A DNA stretch of 64,000 nucleotides from Streptomyces roseoverticillatus. GTDB taxonomy: Bacteria > Actinomycetota > Actinomycetes > Streptomycetales > Streptomycetaceae. This document shows, piece by piece, positions 48,134-56,582 of the stretch (position 1 is the first letter of the stretch; every line of letters begins with the position of its first letter). Position numbers and translations under genes: made by a program. The DNA lies in assembly GCF_000719265.1 (NCBI RefSeq), contig NZ_JOFL01000032.1, positions 30,193-94,192 on the forward strand. Reading direction: 5' to 3'. The notes under the pieces are model-generated. The model was not told the origin of the DNA, searched no databases, and saw nothing but the letters and a program-made list of their open reading frames with translations.

Positions 48134-48991
48134 ATGAAACTGCTGCGTGTGGGGCCCGCAGGGGGCGAACGCCCGGCGCTGCTGGACGAGGACGGCACAC
48201 TCCGCGACCTGTCGGCGCTGGTGCCGGACATCGACGGCGCCCTGCTGGCCGACGGAGCCGCCCTGGCGCGGATCCGCGCCGCGGTCGGCGCGCGCATCCT
48301 CCCCGCCCTCGACCCCACGGGGCTACGGTCCGGGCCGCCGCTCAACCGCATCGGCAAGATCGTCGGCGTGGGCCTGAACTACCGCGGCCTGGCGGCCGAG
48401 ACCCGGTCGGTCATCCCGTCCGAGCCCGTGCTGTTCTTGAAGGCCGCGGACACGGTCGCCGGCCCGGACGACTCGGTGCTCATCCCCTGGGGGAGCGAGA
48501 AGACCGACTGGGAGGTGGAGCTGGGCGTGGTCATCGGCCGCACGGCCCGCCGCCTGGAGTCCGAGAAGGCGGCGATGAGTGTGGTGGGGGGATACCTGCT
48601 CGCCCACGACGTCTCCGAACGCGAGTACCAGTTCGACCGTGGCGGCGCGTGGGTCAAGGGCAAGAACTACGAGACGTTCACCCCGCTGGGCCCGTGGCTC
48701 GCCACGGCCGACGAGGTCTTTGACCCGCAGGACCTGCGGCTACGGCTGTGGGTGAACGGAGTCCTGCGGCAGGACGGCAGCACGGCGGACCAGATCTTCC
48801 CGGTGGCCGAGCTGATCCGGTACGTCAGCTCCTTCATGACCTTGTACCCGGGGGACGTGATCCTCACGGGAACCCCCGCGGGCGTGGCCCTGAGCCGCCC
48901 GGAGCCGAAGCCGTACCTGCGGGCGGGGGACGTGGTGGAGCTGGAGATCGAGGGCTTGGGGCGGCAGCGGCAGGTGTTCAAGGACGTGTAG
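48134..48991 (+). CDS. fumarylacetoacetate hydrolase family protein
   Basis: The 285-residue metal-dependent hydrolase has the FAH core, with GKIVGVGLNYRG, the metal ligands in EVELGVVIG and GYLLAHDVSERE, and PGDVILTGTPAGV at the end. It could act on acylpyruvates or aromatic-ring cleavage products. Its neighbours do not tell which. It is unlikely to be the tyrosine-pathway FAH itself, as it lies 39 kb from hppD. A different in-frame start 36 bases upstream is possible. Confidence 0.88.
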   Translation: MKLLRVGPAGGERPALLDEDGTLRDLSALVPDIDGALLADGAALARIRAAVGARILPALDPTGLRSGPPLNRIGKIVGVGLNYRGLAAETRSVIPSEPVLFLKAADTVAGPDDSVLIPWGSEKTDWEVELGVVIGRTARRLESEKAAMSVVGGYLLAHDVSEREYQFDRGGAWVKGKNYETFTPLGPWLATADEVFDPQDLRLRLWVNGVLRQDGSTADQIFPVAELIRYVSSFMTLYPGDVILTGTPAGVALSRPEPKPYLRAGDVVELEIEGLGRQRQVFKDV

Positions 48992-49061
48992 GGCGTCCGG
49001 GATCGCTGCGCTCGGCGTGTGCTCCGGGGATTTTGCCGGGGTTCCGGGCATATTTTGAGAT

Positions 49062-49325
49062 ATGCGCAGAATGAAGGCTGCGGTACTGGCCGCGCTCGTG
49101 GTGACGGTGGGTGTGGTGCTGGTGTGCGCGTTCACCCTGCCGGGGGCGGGGCGTGGGCCGGCGCCCCGGGAGGGGCGGACCGCGCCCGACGGCCGCGCGC
49201 TGATGCACGACGGCACGCCCCCGGGCGGCGAGACGCTGCTGGCGGGGGCGGGGATGGTTGCCGGGGGCGCGGCGCTGGGGCTTCTGGGGCTGGTTTGCAA
49301 CCGGCCGCGTCAGCGGGCAGGTTGA
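49062..49325 (+). CDS. small membrane protein
   Basis: The 87-residue protein has two membrane segments, one near the start (about 6-26) and one near the end (LLAGAGMVAGGAALGLLGLV), with a polar loop between. I do not know the family. Its last 16 bases overlap the end of the convergent DUF397 gene. Confidence 0.6.
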   Translation: MRRMKAAVLAALVVTVGVVLVCAFTLPGAGRGPAPREGRTAPDGRALMHDGTPPGGETLLAGAGMVAGGAALGLLGLVCNRPRQRAG

Positions 49326-49531
49326 AGAGTGTCCTCGCCGATGCGTATGGAGTGGACGAAGGTCGCCCAGGCGCGGGGTGCGAAGACGAATGCCCCTCGG
49401 GGGCGGGCTTTGCTGTCGCCTATGGCGACGAGTCTGTCTTCGGTGGCCTGCATCTCGATGCAGCCCGCGTTCTGGGCCTCACTGTAGGACGACTTATGCC
49501 ACCGGTGGGTGGGCAGGCTGTGGCGTATCAC
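49310..49531 (-). CDS. DUF397 protein
   Basis: The 73-residue protein matches DUF397, with WHKSSYSEAQNAGCIEM at the start and FAPRAWATFVHSIR near the end. These proteins are the partners of DUF5753-type HTH regulators across Streptomyces, where pairs of the BldB/WhiJ-like type modulate development. The GTG start overlaps the stop of the upstream regulator (GTGA). Confidence 0.92.
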   Translation of the reverse strand: MIRHSLPTHRWHKSSYSEAQNAGCIEMQATEDRLVAIGDSKARPRGAFVFAPRAWATFVHSIRIGEDTLQPAR

Positions 49532-50406
49532 GTGTGCGTCGCTTCCTGGTCGAGGTCGTTTGCGATCGAGGTGATCAGCTCGATGGAGTGCTGTGCCGAC
49601 AGAGCCGAGGCTTGAATGTTCCTGAAAGCCTTGCGGTATTTCGCCACTGGCCCATCATCCTCCAGGTACAACTCGCCGTCGAGCTGCGGGATATGGACGA
49701 CCTCAAGGTTCGTCGGGCCCGGGTACGAGTAGAGGTTGAACGAACCACCGGTGCATGCGTAGGCGTTCCGGGTGTACGGGATGATCTGGATCGTGATGTG
49801 CGGCGACCGGCTTGCAGCCACTAGGCGTCGGAGCTGGGTAGCCATGGCCTCGGTGCTGCCCATGTGCTGACGGACCACACCCTCCGGCATGAGGCAGACG
49901 TACTGCGGAGGGTCTTCCCGCTCGAAGACGCGCTGACGCTCCATGCGGAATTTGACGTAGAAGTCGAGCTGCTCGTCGGTCGGCGGATCGGGAGCTCCTG
50001 CCATGACCGTCCTGGCGTAATCCGGGGTCTGCAATAGACCTGGGATGACCTCGGCCTGGTACACCTCGATCCTGGCCGCATCATTCTCAAGGAGCAGAGT
50101 CTCCTTGAATCCTCCGGGCAGCATCTCGTGGTACTGGGTCCACCAGTTCCTCTTTCGCTCCTCGGATGCCAGCGCAGTCAGCCAGTCGCGAGTCTTCTGC
50201 CGCTTTACTCCGTAGAGATCCATCAGTGCATTCAGCTGCAGCCGGGTGATGCGCTGACATCCGGTCTCGACTCGGCTGACCTTGGAGTTGTCGCCGTCGA
50301 TCGCCTTCGCCGCCTGTGCGACCGTCACGCCTGCTGACACCCGTGCGTCCTTCAGTGCTGCGCCCAGCTTCCGCCGTCTGGCGGTGCGCTGTGCCTGCTG
50401 TCCCAC
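49528..50406 (-). CDS. XRE-family HTH regulator with DUF5753 domain
   Basis: The 292-residue regulator has an XRE-type HTH (about residues 14-65, GAALKDARVSAGVTVAQAAK then SKVSRVETG). A DUF5753 C-terminal domain follows (about 105-275, with VYQAEVIPGLLQTPDYART and LDGELYLEDDGPV). The GTG at 50406 has an AGGAGGT site four bases upstream. It forms a couple with the DUF397 gene that follows and faces two small genes across a palindromic operator. It resembles WhiJ or Scr1-type regulators. Its own target is likely the operator next to it. Confidence 0.92.
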   Translation of the reverse strand: MGQQAQRTARRRKLGAALKDARVSAGVTVAQAAKAIDGDNSKVSRVETGCQRITRLQLNALMDLYGVKRQKTRDWLTALASEERKRNWWTQYHEMLPGGFKETLLLENDAARIEVYQAEVIPGLLQTPDYARTVMAGAPDPPTDEQLDFYVKFRMERQRVFEREDPPQYVCLMPEGVVRQHMGSTEAMATQLRRLVAASRSPHITIQIIPYTRNAYACTGGSFNLYSYPGPTNLEVVHIPQLDGELYLEDDGPVAKYRKAFRNIQASALSAQHSIELITSIANDLDQEATHT

Positions 50407-50423
50407 CGTGACCTCCTGACCTG

Positions 50424-50460
50424 CAATTTGTAGAGCTGCAATTTGTAGCTCTACAAATTG
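50424..50460. promoter_or_regulatory. palindromic operator between the HTH gene and its divergent partner
   Basis: A 22-bp perfect palindrome (50439-50460: two 10-base arms CAATTTGTAG and CTACAAATTG around CT) overlaps a third direct half-site at 50424-50433. A 14-bp inverted arm pair is formed by 50424-50437 and 50447-50460. The position 18 bp upstream of the regulator start and 73 bp before the other gene fits an autoregulated operator. Confidence 0.75.
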
Positions 50461-50532
50461 GGGTTTGAAATCTCTCTGGAAATAGGTGCATTGTTGGCAG
50501 GGCGTCCGGAACTCGCGAAGGAGCGTTGGGGG

Positions 50533-50880
50533 ATGACATACAGGAACGGCGCGTTCGTCGTGGACACCCGGGATGGCCGGATCGTACAAGTCATCGGCGG
50601 CACAGGTGGGCGGGTTCACGTACGTCCACCCGGAGGTGGTACGGAATGGGAAGTACCGTTCGTCGCGCTGCGATTGGCGACCAGCGAGGAGCGCGCCGCG
50701 GTGCGGCGGAACCCGGAAACGGCCCGGCGCCCCGGAATCGCGGACTGTCCGACATGCCCGGCGCTAAAGGCGGCCTGGTGGGAGGCGGAGAACGGCGGGG
50801 ACGCGGCGAAGGCCGGGGACGCGCTCGTCGCGATGCGGCGGCACTGGAGGTCGCACATGGCGGAAGGGGCGCAGGCGTGA
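50533..50880 (+). CDS. small protein of unknown function, regulator neighbourhood
   Basis: The 115-residue soluble protein has a beta-rich N-terminus (GAFVVDTRDGRIVQVIGGTG) and a helical, His/Trp-rich C-terminus (WWEAENGGDAAKAGDAL) with one CPTC motif at about residues 75-78. The ATG has a GGAG site. It is coupled by GTGA overlap to the next small gene. It probably forms an accessory module with the DUF397 and HTH genes on the other strand. Confidence 0.75.
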   Translation: MTYRNGAFVVDTRDGRIVQVIGGTGGRVHVRPPGGGTEWEVPFVALRLATSEERAAVRRNPETARRPGIADCPTCPALKAAWWEAENGGDAAKAGDALVAMRRHWRSHMAEGAQA

Positions 50881-51113
50881 GGATCCGCTGCAACCACAGG
50901 GAGGGCTGGAACTACCCCGTACCCGGGGAGGCGCGCTGCAGGACCTGCGGAACCGTCCGCTTCACGGACTACGGGGCCGTCCGGCCCCCGGGTCTGCCGA
51001 GCGCGCTCACGCCGAAGCCGAGGGACGCCCGCAAGGCGGACCGGGCCGCAGCAGCGTGGATCGCGAACTCACCCCGTAGGAGGGCGTGGTGGGGGCTGGG
51101 GTCCGTGGCATAG
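50877..51113 (+). CDS. small zinc-ribbon-like protein
   Basis: The 78-residue basic protein starts with VRIRCNHREGWNYPVPGEARCRT and a CxxC pair (CRTC). With a Cys and His nearby these could bind zinc (Cys5, His7, Cys21, Cys24). The rest is basic and Trp-rich. Its GTG start overlaps the upstream stop. The family is unknown. Confidence 0.65.
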   Translation: MRIRCNHREGWNYPVPGEARCRTCGTVRFTDYGAVRPPGLPSALTPKPRDARKADRAAAAWIANSPRRRAWWGLGSVA

Positions 51114-51314
51114 GTGCGGGTCACGGCGTAGAAGTGGGCTGAAGGTCCGGCCTTCCGGCCGTCTGGACGAGGTGCCGGGGCCGGGGGCGGCGCCTCGCTT
51201 CGTAGCCGGGTGGCGGGGAGCCCCGGGCGTGTCCCGATAAAGTGTTCGAGTTCGTGGCGGTGCACGCGTGACCCACGGAACACTGGGAGTGCACGCGTTA
51301 CGGGGAGACAGTAA

Positions 51315-52148
51315 GTGAGCGGGTCCAGTGCGAGATATGGCAACCGTGCGGCCCCGGGCGGTGCGCTGAGGGCGTTCTTCCGCTCCTGGGCCGGGGGCCT
51401 CGCTCCCTCGGCCGAGCGCGTGGAGGACAAGCTCATCTCCGGGATGCAGCTTGCGCGTACGGTTCTCGGCCTGGTCGCCGCCGTCTGGCTGGTCGCGGCC
51501 TATCCGCTGAGCGGCGGCGGGCAGGAGTTCGTCCTCGGCAAGCTCCTCGAACTGGCCTTTTCCTGCGGCATCCTGGCGGCGGGAAGCATCATCGGCATTA
51601 CCGCCTTCCTCATCGCGAGTACCCCGGACAGGCGCCGTGACTTCGCCGCGCGTCTGCGCGGGCCGATCTCGGCCGCCCTCCTGCTGGCCGCGGGACCCCT
51701 CTGCATCTGGTTGTCCGTCGAGACCCTCAAGGGCGACCTCATCGACGGCCAGGACCTGAAGGACTTCTTCTCCGGTTTCACCGGCCCCGGAGTCATCTGC
51801 ACCGTGCTGGCCTTCCTGGCCCTGGCCATCGGCTGGCTCGCGGCTATCGCCGTGCTGCTCGGGTCGAGCGTCTACACGCTCCTGGCCACCTATCTCTGTG
51901 TCTTCACCTGCTTCATGGCCCGGGACGTGCACCAACTGCTCCCGGCGCTCATCTCGCCACTGCTGGTCTGGTCGCTCTTCGCGTTCCAGATGTTCAACGG
52001 TCCCGATGTCGCCGCGCCTCCGGAAGTGCTGTACACGTTCATGCTCGGCGGCCCGCTGTCGGTGACCGCGCTCTCGGTCTGGGAAGTGCGGCGCCTGCGC
52101 ATCCGCCACGGGATCACGCTGCGCGCCGCGCTGGGCCACGGAGTCTGA
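51315..52148 (+). CDS. multi-spanning membrane protein of unknown function
   Basis: The 277-residue protein has about seven membrane segments, from residue 45 onwards, and a 40-residue basic N-terminus. No transporter signature or enzyme motif is seen. A GTG start with a GGGGAGA site at the right distance is likely. It starts 202 bp downstream of the zinc-ribbon gene. The role is unknown. Confidence 0.7.
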   Translation: MSGSSARYGNRAAPGGALRAFFRSWAGGLAPSAERVEDKLISGMQLARTVLGLVAAVWLVAAYPLSGGGQEFVLGKLLELAFSCGILAAGSIIGITAFLIASTPDRRRDFAARLRGPISAALLLAAGPLCIWLSVETLKGDLIDGQDLKDFFSGFTGPGVICTVLAFLALAIGWLAAIAVLLGSSVYTLLATYLCVFTCFMARDVHQLLPALISPLLVWSLFAFQMFNGPDVAAPPEVLYTFMLGGPLSVTALSVWEVRRLRIRHGITLRAALGHGV

Positions 52149-52290
52149 CCGGGCGGCGCCTCCCGTAGGGGGCGCTCCACTGCGCGTCGGCGCGCCGGGG
52201 GCCGCTCCCGGGCGCCGCGTCCACGCCTGGCGGCGCCCGGCCCGTTCCTGCGCATACTCGGGGCTCGCAGAGTGGAAGGGCGTCCGACAC

Positions 52291-52881
52291 ATGAGATCCC
52301 GTGCTCTCGCCGTGGTGACGGCCGTCACCACGGCTCTCTTCCTTGCCCTCGGCCTGGTCGAACCCGCCCATGCCGGAGGGGGCGGCGCCCCGCCCCCTCC
52401 CGACGGGGTCTGCCTCGGCGGCATTCACTACACGTTCGACCCACCCCTGCAACTGACCCCCCGGGCCACGACCATCAAGTGGTCCGGCACCTATTCCTGT
52501 GTCTCTCCGGTCCTGCCGAGCCTGCGCGCCTGGGGCGGCACGTTCGACGGATCGACTCAGGCCACGACGGGGTGTCTCCAGACGGGCGTGAAGCAGGTTC
52601 TCGCCCAGGGCCTCGAAGAGAACGACAAGTGGTTCGCTCCCGGCACCCACGAGAAGGCCGGCAGCAGCACCCTGAGCGGGATGGTCTCGACGCTGCCGCG
52701 GCAGGACGGCACCCGCGTCTACGAGTGGACCGGCACGGTCACCGACGGCACCTGGTTCAAGGGCCACCACTTCAACGGCATCGGCGGGTACACCTCGCTG
52801 GCCGACAAGAACCTCTGCCTGGCGGGCGGCCGGATCGACCACAACGACGGCACCGCCAGCCTCGTGATCCTGCCGTTGTGA
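52291..52881 (+). CDS. secreted protein of unknown function
   Basis: The 196-residue exported protein has a signal peptide ending in VEPAHAGG (about residue 28). The mature part has four cysteines (in DGVCLGG, TYSCVSP, TTGCLQT and DKNLCLAGG), probably forming two disulfides. It looks beta-rich. I do not recognise the family. Confidence 0.75.
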   Translation: MRSRALAVVTAVTTALFLALGLVEPAHAGGGGAPPPPDGVCLGGIHYTFDPPLQLTPRATTIKWSGTYSCVSPVLPSLRAWGGTFDGSTQATTGCLQTGVKQVLAQGLEENDKWFAPGTHEKAGSSTLSGMVSTLPRQDGTRVYEWTGTVTDGTWFKGHHFNGIGGYTSLADKNLCLAGGRIDHNDGTASLVILPL

Positions 52882-52958
52882 CCTCCGGTGATTCCAGGGC
52901 CGTCTGCCGCACCCGGCAGGCGGCCCGTCCGGTCCGCACGGTCGGTAGGCTCGGAAGA

Positions 52959-53102
52959 ATGACCGATTCACCGGACGAGCCCACCGACGACGTACCGCGC
53001 TGGATGCTCGTGGTGTCGGCGGTGGCCGACGTGCTGCTCACCCTGCTGAAGTCGGGCGGACGAAGCAGGAGTTCCGGCGGGGGCGATGGGGGCGACGACT
53101 AG
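52959..53102 (+). CDS. possible small membrane protein (47 aa)
   Basis: The 47-residue frame starts MTDSPDEPTDDVPRWMLV, with one membrane segment (WMLVVSAVADVLLTLL) and a Gly/Ser-rich end. The preceding TCGGAAGAATG gives only a weak ribosome site. It could be a genuine small protein, but a chance frame is not excluded. Confidence 0.4.
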   Translation: MTDSPDEPTDDVPRWMLVVSAVADVLLTLLKSGGRSRSSGGGDGGDD

Positions 53103-53117
53103 GAACTGTCCGCCGGA

Positions 53118-53411
53118 TCAGGCTTCGGAGCCGAGGGGCCTGAGGTCGTAGAGGTAGGAGCGGTCGTTCTTGAAGCTGCGCCAGACGGTGGCGGGGGGTT
53201 CGGGTTCGTCAGCGTGACTGTTGAGGGGATGGGCGGTGACGAGGCCGTCAGCGATCTCGCAGTGCCAGCCGTCGGTCGGCGACCAGACGCACCACACGGC
53301 CCCGTCCGTTCGGCGGTAGGCGGGGCGGCCGTTGTGCTCGCCGTCGCGTTCGAAGAGGTAGCGGAGCCCGTCGATGTGGCGCACGAAGGTGAAGGATGCA
53401 AGTGCCGTCAT
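53118..53411 (-). CDS. hypothetical protein (97 aa)
   Basis: The 97-residue soluble protein contains two Trp/Cys-rich stretches (GAVWCVWSPTDGWHCEIADG) and ends in YDLRPLGSEA. The codon use fits the genome. I do not recognise the family. It faces the small 52959 gene 16 bp away. Confidence 0.65.
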   Translation of the reverse strand: MTALASFTFVRHIDGLRYLFERDGEHNGRPAYRRTDGAVWCVWSPTDGWHCEIADGLVTAHPLNSHADEPEPPATVWRSFKNDRSYLYDLRPLGSEA

Positions 53412-53695
53412 GCCTTCGGCACTGTATGGGACGACGCTGCTGGTGGCTAAGGAGTTCTGGGCGCAGACGAGGGAGAGCGCCTGCGAGGGCTGCCACCGCG
53501 CGCTCGCCGCGCACCGGGCCGCCCGCCCGGGCAGCTGTTAGGGCGTGCCGATGCCTAAGGGCTACGGGCCGAGCCCCCTGCCCCACCTCTGACCCCGCGT
53601 CAAAAACCAACGGCGCGAAGCCTCTCCGTCCTCATATGCTCACCTCACTCCCTTCCGGTGATCTTCCGGAGATTCGAGACATGTGAGGTGGAACG

Positions 53696-54127
53696 ATGAT
53701 TCTTCGTGCGTTACCGCGTGCCGCGGCCTGGGCGCTGGCCGCCACTTCCCTCGCCGGTGCCGCACTGGCCGGCAGCGCCGGTTCGGCGGCGGCCGCCACG
53801 GGGGGCGGCTGCACCGGCCCCGTGACGAAGCAGGCCTGCGCCACCCTCATAGACGACGGCGGCCGCGGCGGCGACATCCTCTTCGAGGCCCGCAGTGACT
53901 GGCCCGACGCCGGGGGCGACTGCCGCATGCGGCTGGTGGCCTTCGACGACACCACAGAGTGGCGGTGGGAGCGCGAGCTGCGCCGGTGCGACCGGCCGCT
54001 GGACTACCACTACAACCTGCCCAACCCGACCGCCGGGCACCGGTACCGGGCCGAACTGCAGATCCTTCCCAACGGGAAGAACTACGAGTTCGCCGAGTTC
54101 GTGAAGAGCCCGGTGCTCACGTACTAG
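53696..54127 (+). CDS. secreted protein of unknown function
   Basis: The 143-residue exported protein has a signal peptide ending near GSAAAATGG (about residue 36). The mature part has four Cys (TGGGCTGPV, KQACATL, GDCRMRL, RRCDRPL) and an aromatic-rich beta pattern. It might be a small extracellular protein. The ribosome site GAGGTGG lies within an inverted repeat. Confidence 0.72.
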   Translation: MILRALPRAAAWALAATSLAGAALAGSAGSAAAATGGGCTGPVTKQACATLIDDGGRGGDILFEARSDWPDAGGDCRMRLVAFDDTTEWRWERELRRCDRPLDYHYNLPNPTAGHRYRAELQILPNGKNYEFAEFVKSPVLTY

Positions 54128-54283
54128 GCGCAGGGCCGGAGCACGCCGACGCCGCGGCGGCCTCGTGGCGGAGGAGGGGCGCCCGAGCCGCCGGTCGGCG
54201 ATGTCCGGGGGCGTTGTCAGTGCCTCTTGGCACACTGGTGAGAACGATGCACCGCTAGGTACCGCTATGCCCCGAGAGGTCCC

Positions 54284-55447
54284 ATGCTCACCACCGTCGC
54301 CGTCGAGAACTACCGCTCCCTGCGCCGCCTGATCGTCCCCCTCGGACGGCTGAACGTGATCACCGGAGCCAACGCCACCGGGAAGTCCAGCCTCTACCGG
54401 GCCCTGCGGCTGCTGGCCGACTCGGCGCGGGGCGGTGCGGTCGCGGCGCTGGCGCGGGAGGGCGGGCTGGCGTCCACGCTGTGGGCGGGGGAGCGGAAGG
54501 GCTCGGGCCGCTCACCGGCGGCGAGCCTGCGGCTCGGCTTCGCGGGGGACGAGTTCGGGTACGCGGTCGACTTCGGGCACCCGATACCGACCTCGGGCAG
54601 CGGCGGCGCGCCGTCCATGTTCAACCAGGACCCCGAGATCAAGCGGGAGTGCACCTGGGCCGGGCCCGTACTGCGCCCCGCCGCCCTGCTCTCGGACCGC
54701 TCCGGCCCCGCCGTCCGCACCCGCACCGCGCAGGGCACTTGGCACAGCTCGGTCAACGCCGTCCGCCCCTACGACAGCATGCTCAGCGAGCTCGCCGACC
54801 CGCAGCTCGCCCCCGACCTGCTGCGGCTGCGCGAGCACATGCGGTCCTGGCGGTTCTACGACCACGTGCGGACCGACGCCCACGCGCCCGCCCGCAGCGC
54901 GCAGACCGGCACCCGCACCCCGGTCCTCGGCCACGACGGCGCCGACGTCGCGGCGGCGCTGCAGACGATCCGCGAGATCGGCGACCGGGACGCGCTGGAC
55001 GCCGCCGTGGACGCGGCGTTCCCCGGCAGCCGGGTGGAGATCGTCAGCGAGGGCGGCCGGTTCGAGCTCAAGCTGCACCAGCGCGGGCTGCTGCGCCCGC
55101 TCGGCGCGGCCGAGCTCTCCGACGGCACCCTGCGCTATCTGCTGTGGACGGCCGCGCTGCTCACCCCGCGCCCGCCCGCGCTGCTCGTCCTCAACGAGCC
55201 GGAGTCCAGCCTGCACCCGGACCTGCTGGCCCCGCTGGCCGACCTGATCCTGACGGCGGCGCGGGACACCCAGATCGTGGTGGTGACGCACGCCCCTGAC
55301 CTGGCCGCGGCCCTCGGCCGCGGCGCCGGCCGCCACCGCATCGACGTCAACTCCATCGCCCTCGTCAAGGACGCCGGCGGGCAGACGGACGTCGGGGGCC
55401 GCGAGAGCATGCTGGACGAGCCCCTCTGGCACTGGCCCAAGCGCTGA
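54284..55447 (+). CDS. AAA-family ATPase (AAA_21/RecF-like)
   Basis: The 387-residue ATPase has Walker A GANATGKSS at about residues 28-36. Its ABC-like C-terminal region has a signature-like AAELSDGTLRYL and Walker B VLNEPESSLHPD. This places it with the overcoming-lysogenization-defect/RecF group of single-chain SMC-like ATPases, whose roles include DNA repair and phage defence. There is no nuclease or reverse-transcriptase partner next to it, so a defence role is not supported. It stands alone. Confidence 0.82.
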   Translation: MLTTVAVENYRSLRRLIVPLGRLNVITGANATGKSSLYRALRLLADSARGGAVAALAREGGLASTLWAGERKGSGRSPAASLRLGFAGDEFGYAVDFGHPIPTSGSGGAPSMFNQDPEIKRECTWAGPVLRPAALLSDRSGPAVRTRTAQGTWHSSVNAVRPYDSMLSELADPQLAPDLLRLREHMRSWRFYDHVRTDAHAPARSAQTGTRTPVLGHDGADVAAALQTIREIGDRDALDAAVDAAFPGSRVEIVSEGGRFELKLHQRGLLRPLGAAELSDGTLRYLLWTAALLTPRPPALLVLNEPESSLHPDLLAPLADLILTAARDTQIVVVTHAPDLAAALGRGAGRHRIDVNSIALVKDAGGQTDVGGRESMLDEPLWHWPKR

Positions 55448-55460
55448 CCACCCGTGTCAG

Positions 55461-55575
55461 CCGTACGAGCCGTGCCACCCGTACGAGCCGTGCGATCCGT
55501 ATGAGCCGCAGCCCGTACGAGCCGTGCGGCCGTACGGGCCATGACGCCCGTACGGGCCGGGAGCGTACGGGCTAG
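55461..55575. repeat. about seven imperfect 18-bp repeats after the ATPase gene
   Basis: Copies of the unit CCGTACGAGCCGTGCGAT begin at about 55461, 55479, 55497, 55513, 55530, 55548 and 55563, spaced 15 to 18 bp with some base changes. The array runs into the stop codon of the convergent APH-fold gene. Confidence 0.85.
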
Positions 55576-56528
55576 GAGGCGGCGGCCGGCAGGCTCAGCG
55601 GGGCGCGGGAGCGCCAGAGGCCGACGACCGGCTCCAGCGTCGGGGCCAGGTCCGGCTTCAGGGTGGCGAAGGCCAGCGCGCCGACCACCTGCAGGAGCCG
55701 CGCGCCCTCCATGACGTCCAGCAGGGCGCGGTCCACCGCCGTGCCGCTCACGCGTTCGTACTCCTCGACCCCGGGCGGGCCCACGAGCGTGAGGTCCCAC
55801 TCCACGGGGCCGCGGGTGACGTCCTCGAAGTCGCTGAAGAGGTGGCCCGTAGCGGTGCGCAGGGCGTTGTACGCGGGGGAGTCGCCGTGCAGCGTCTGCA
55901 GGCGGGCGCCGGGGAAGTACGCGGAGAAGTCCTGGACGAGGGTCTCCAGGACGGCGTACTCCGCGTGGGCCCGGTCGAGTTCGGCCGCGGTGAGCATCGG
56001 GTGCGGGTTCCTGGCCAGCTCGGCCAGGGTGAGGCCCACGGCGGGGACGAGGGGCGACAGGACGGGCAGGTCGTCGCCGGGGTAGCCGGCGAGCAGCGCG
56101 TGCAGCTGCGCCGCCCAGCCCGTCTGCTCGACGAAGCGCTTCTCCAGGGCCGCCGGGTCCGTCACGCCGGAGAGGGGGTCCGTCTCGGTGACGAACTCCC
56201 AGAAGGTCAGCGACCTTCCGTCCAGCTCGACGGGCTCGCGGGGGACCAGGGGGCTCGGCGCCACGACGGGCGCGCCCCGGTCCGCCAGCCAGCCCGCGAC
56301 GGCGAGCTCGCGGCGCTGCTTCGCGGCCTGCTCCTCGACCGGGGCGACGGCCAGGGCGGGCACGCGTACGACGACGGGATGCGGGGCGAGGTGGACCAGC
56401 ACGTTGAAGACGTTGTGCAGGACGCGCGGCTCCTCCGCCTGCAGTCCCAGTCCGCGACCGGCCCTGGTGGCGAGGGCGAGGGCGTACTCGGCGCGCTGGT
56501 CCGCGGTCATGATGCCAGGATCGGTCAT
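55572..56528 (-). CDS. aminoglycoside phosphotransferase-fold protein
   Basis: The 318-residue protein has the APH/choline-kinase fold. The Brenner-type catalytic loop is LHGDSPAYNAL. The metal-binding aspartate lies in FSDFEDVTRGP, where DFE replaces the usual DFG/DWE. It is typical of small-molecule kinases of unknown substrate. There is no sign of a resistance role. Repeats lie on both sides of the gene. Confidence 0.82.
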   Translation of the reverse strand: MTDPGIMTADQRAEYALALATRAGRGLGLQAEEPRVLHNVFNVLVHLAPHPVVVRVPALAVAPVEEQAAKQRRELAVAGWLADRGAPVVAPSPLVPREPVELDGRSLTFWEFVTETDPLSGVTDPAALEKRFVEQTGWAAQLHALLAGYPGDDLPVLSPLVPAVGLTLAELARNPHPMLTAAELDRAHAEYAVLETLVQDFSAYFPGARLQTLHGDSPAYNALRTATGHLFSDFEDVTRGPVEWDLTLVGPPGVEEYERVSGTAVDRALLDVMEGARLLQVVGALAFATLKPDLAPTLEPVVGLWRSRAPLSLPAAAS

Positions 56529-56582
56529 ATCGGCGATCCTGCCCGGCGAAGTGCGTGGCTGTCGAAGCCATTTCGGCCGTCA

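Noticed and set aside
53410..53541. Possible 43-residue plus-strand gene with CxxC
   Set aside because: Its start overlaps the start of the divergent gene ending at 53411 and there is no ribosome-binding site. A chance frame is more likely.
54284..55447. Phage defence system centred on the AAA ATPase
   Set aside because: OLD-like ATPases in defence carry a TOPRIM nuclease domain or a partner gene such as a helicase or reverse transcriptase. The protein here ends after the ATPase and its neighbours are not defence genes.
55572..56528. Aminoglycoside resistance gene
   Set aside because: The fold is APH-like, but the active-site and substrate loops do not resemble known resistance enzymes and no mobile element is near.
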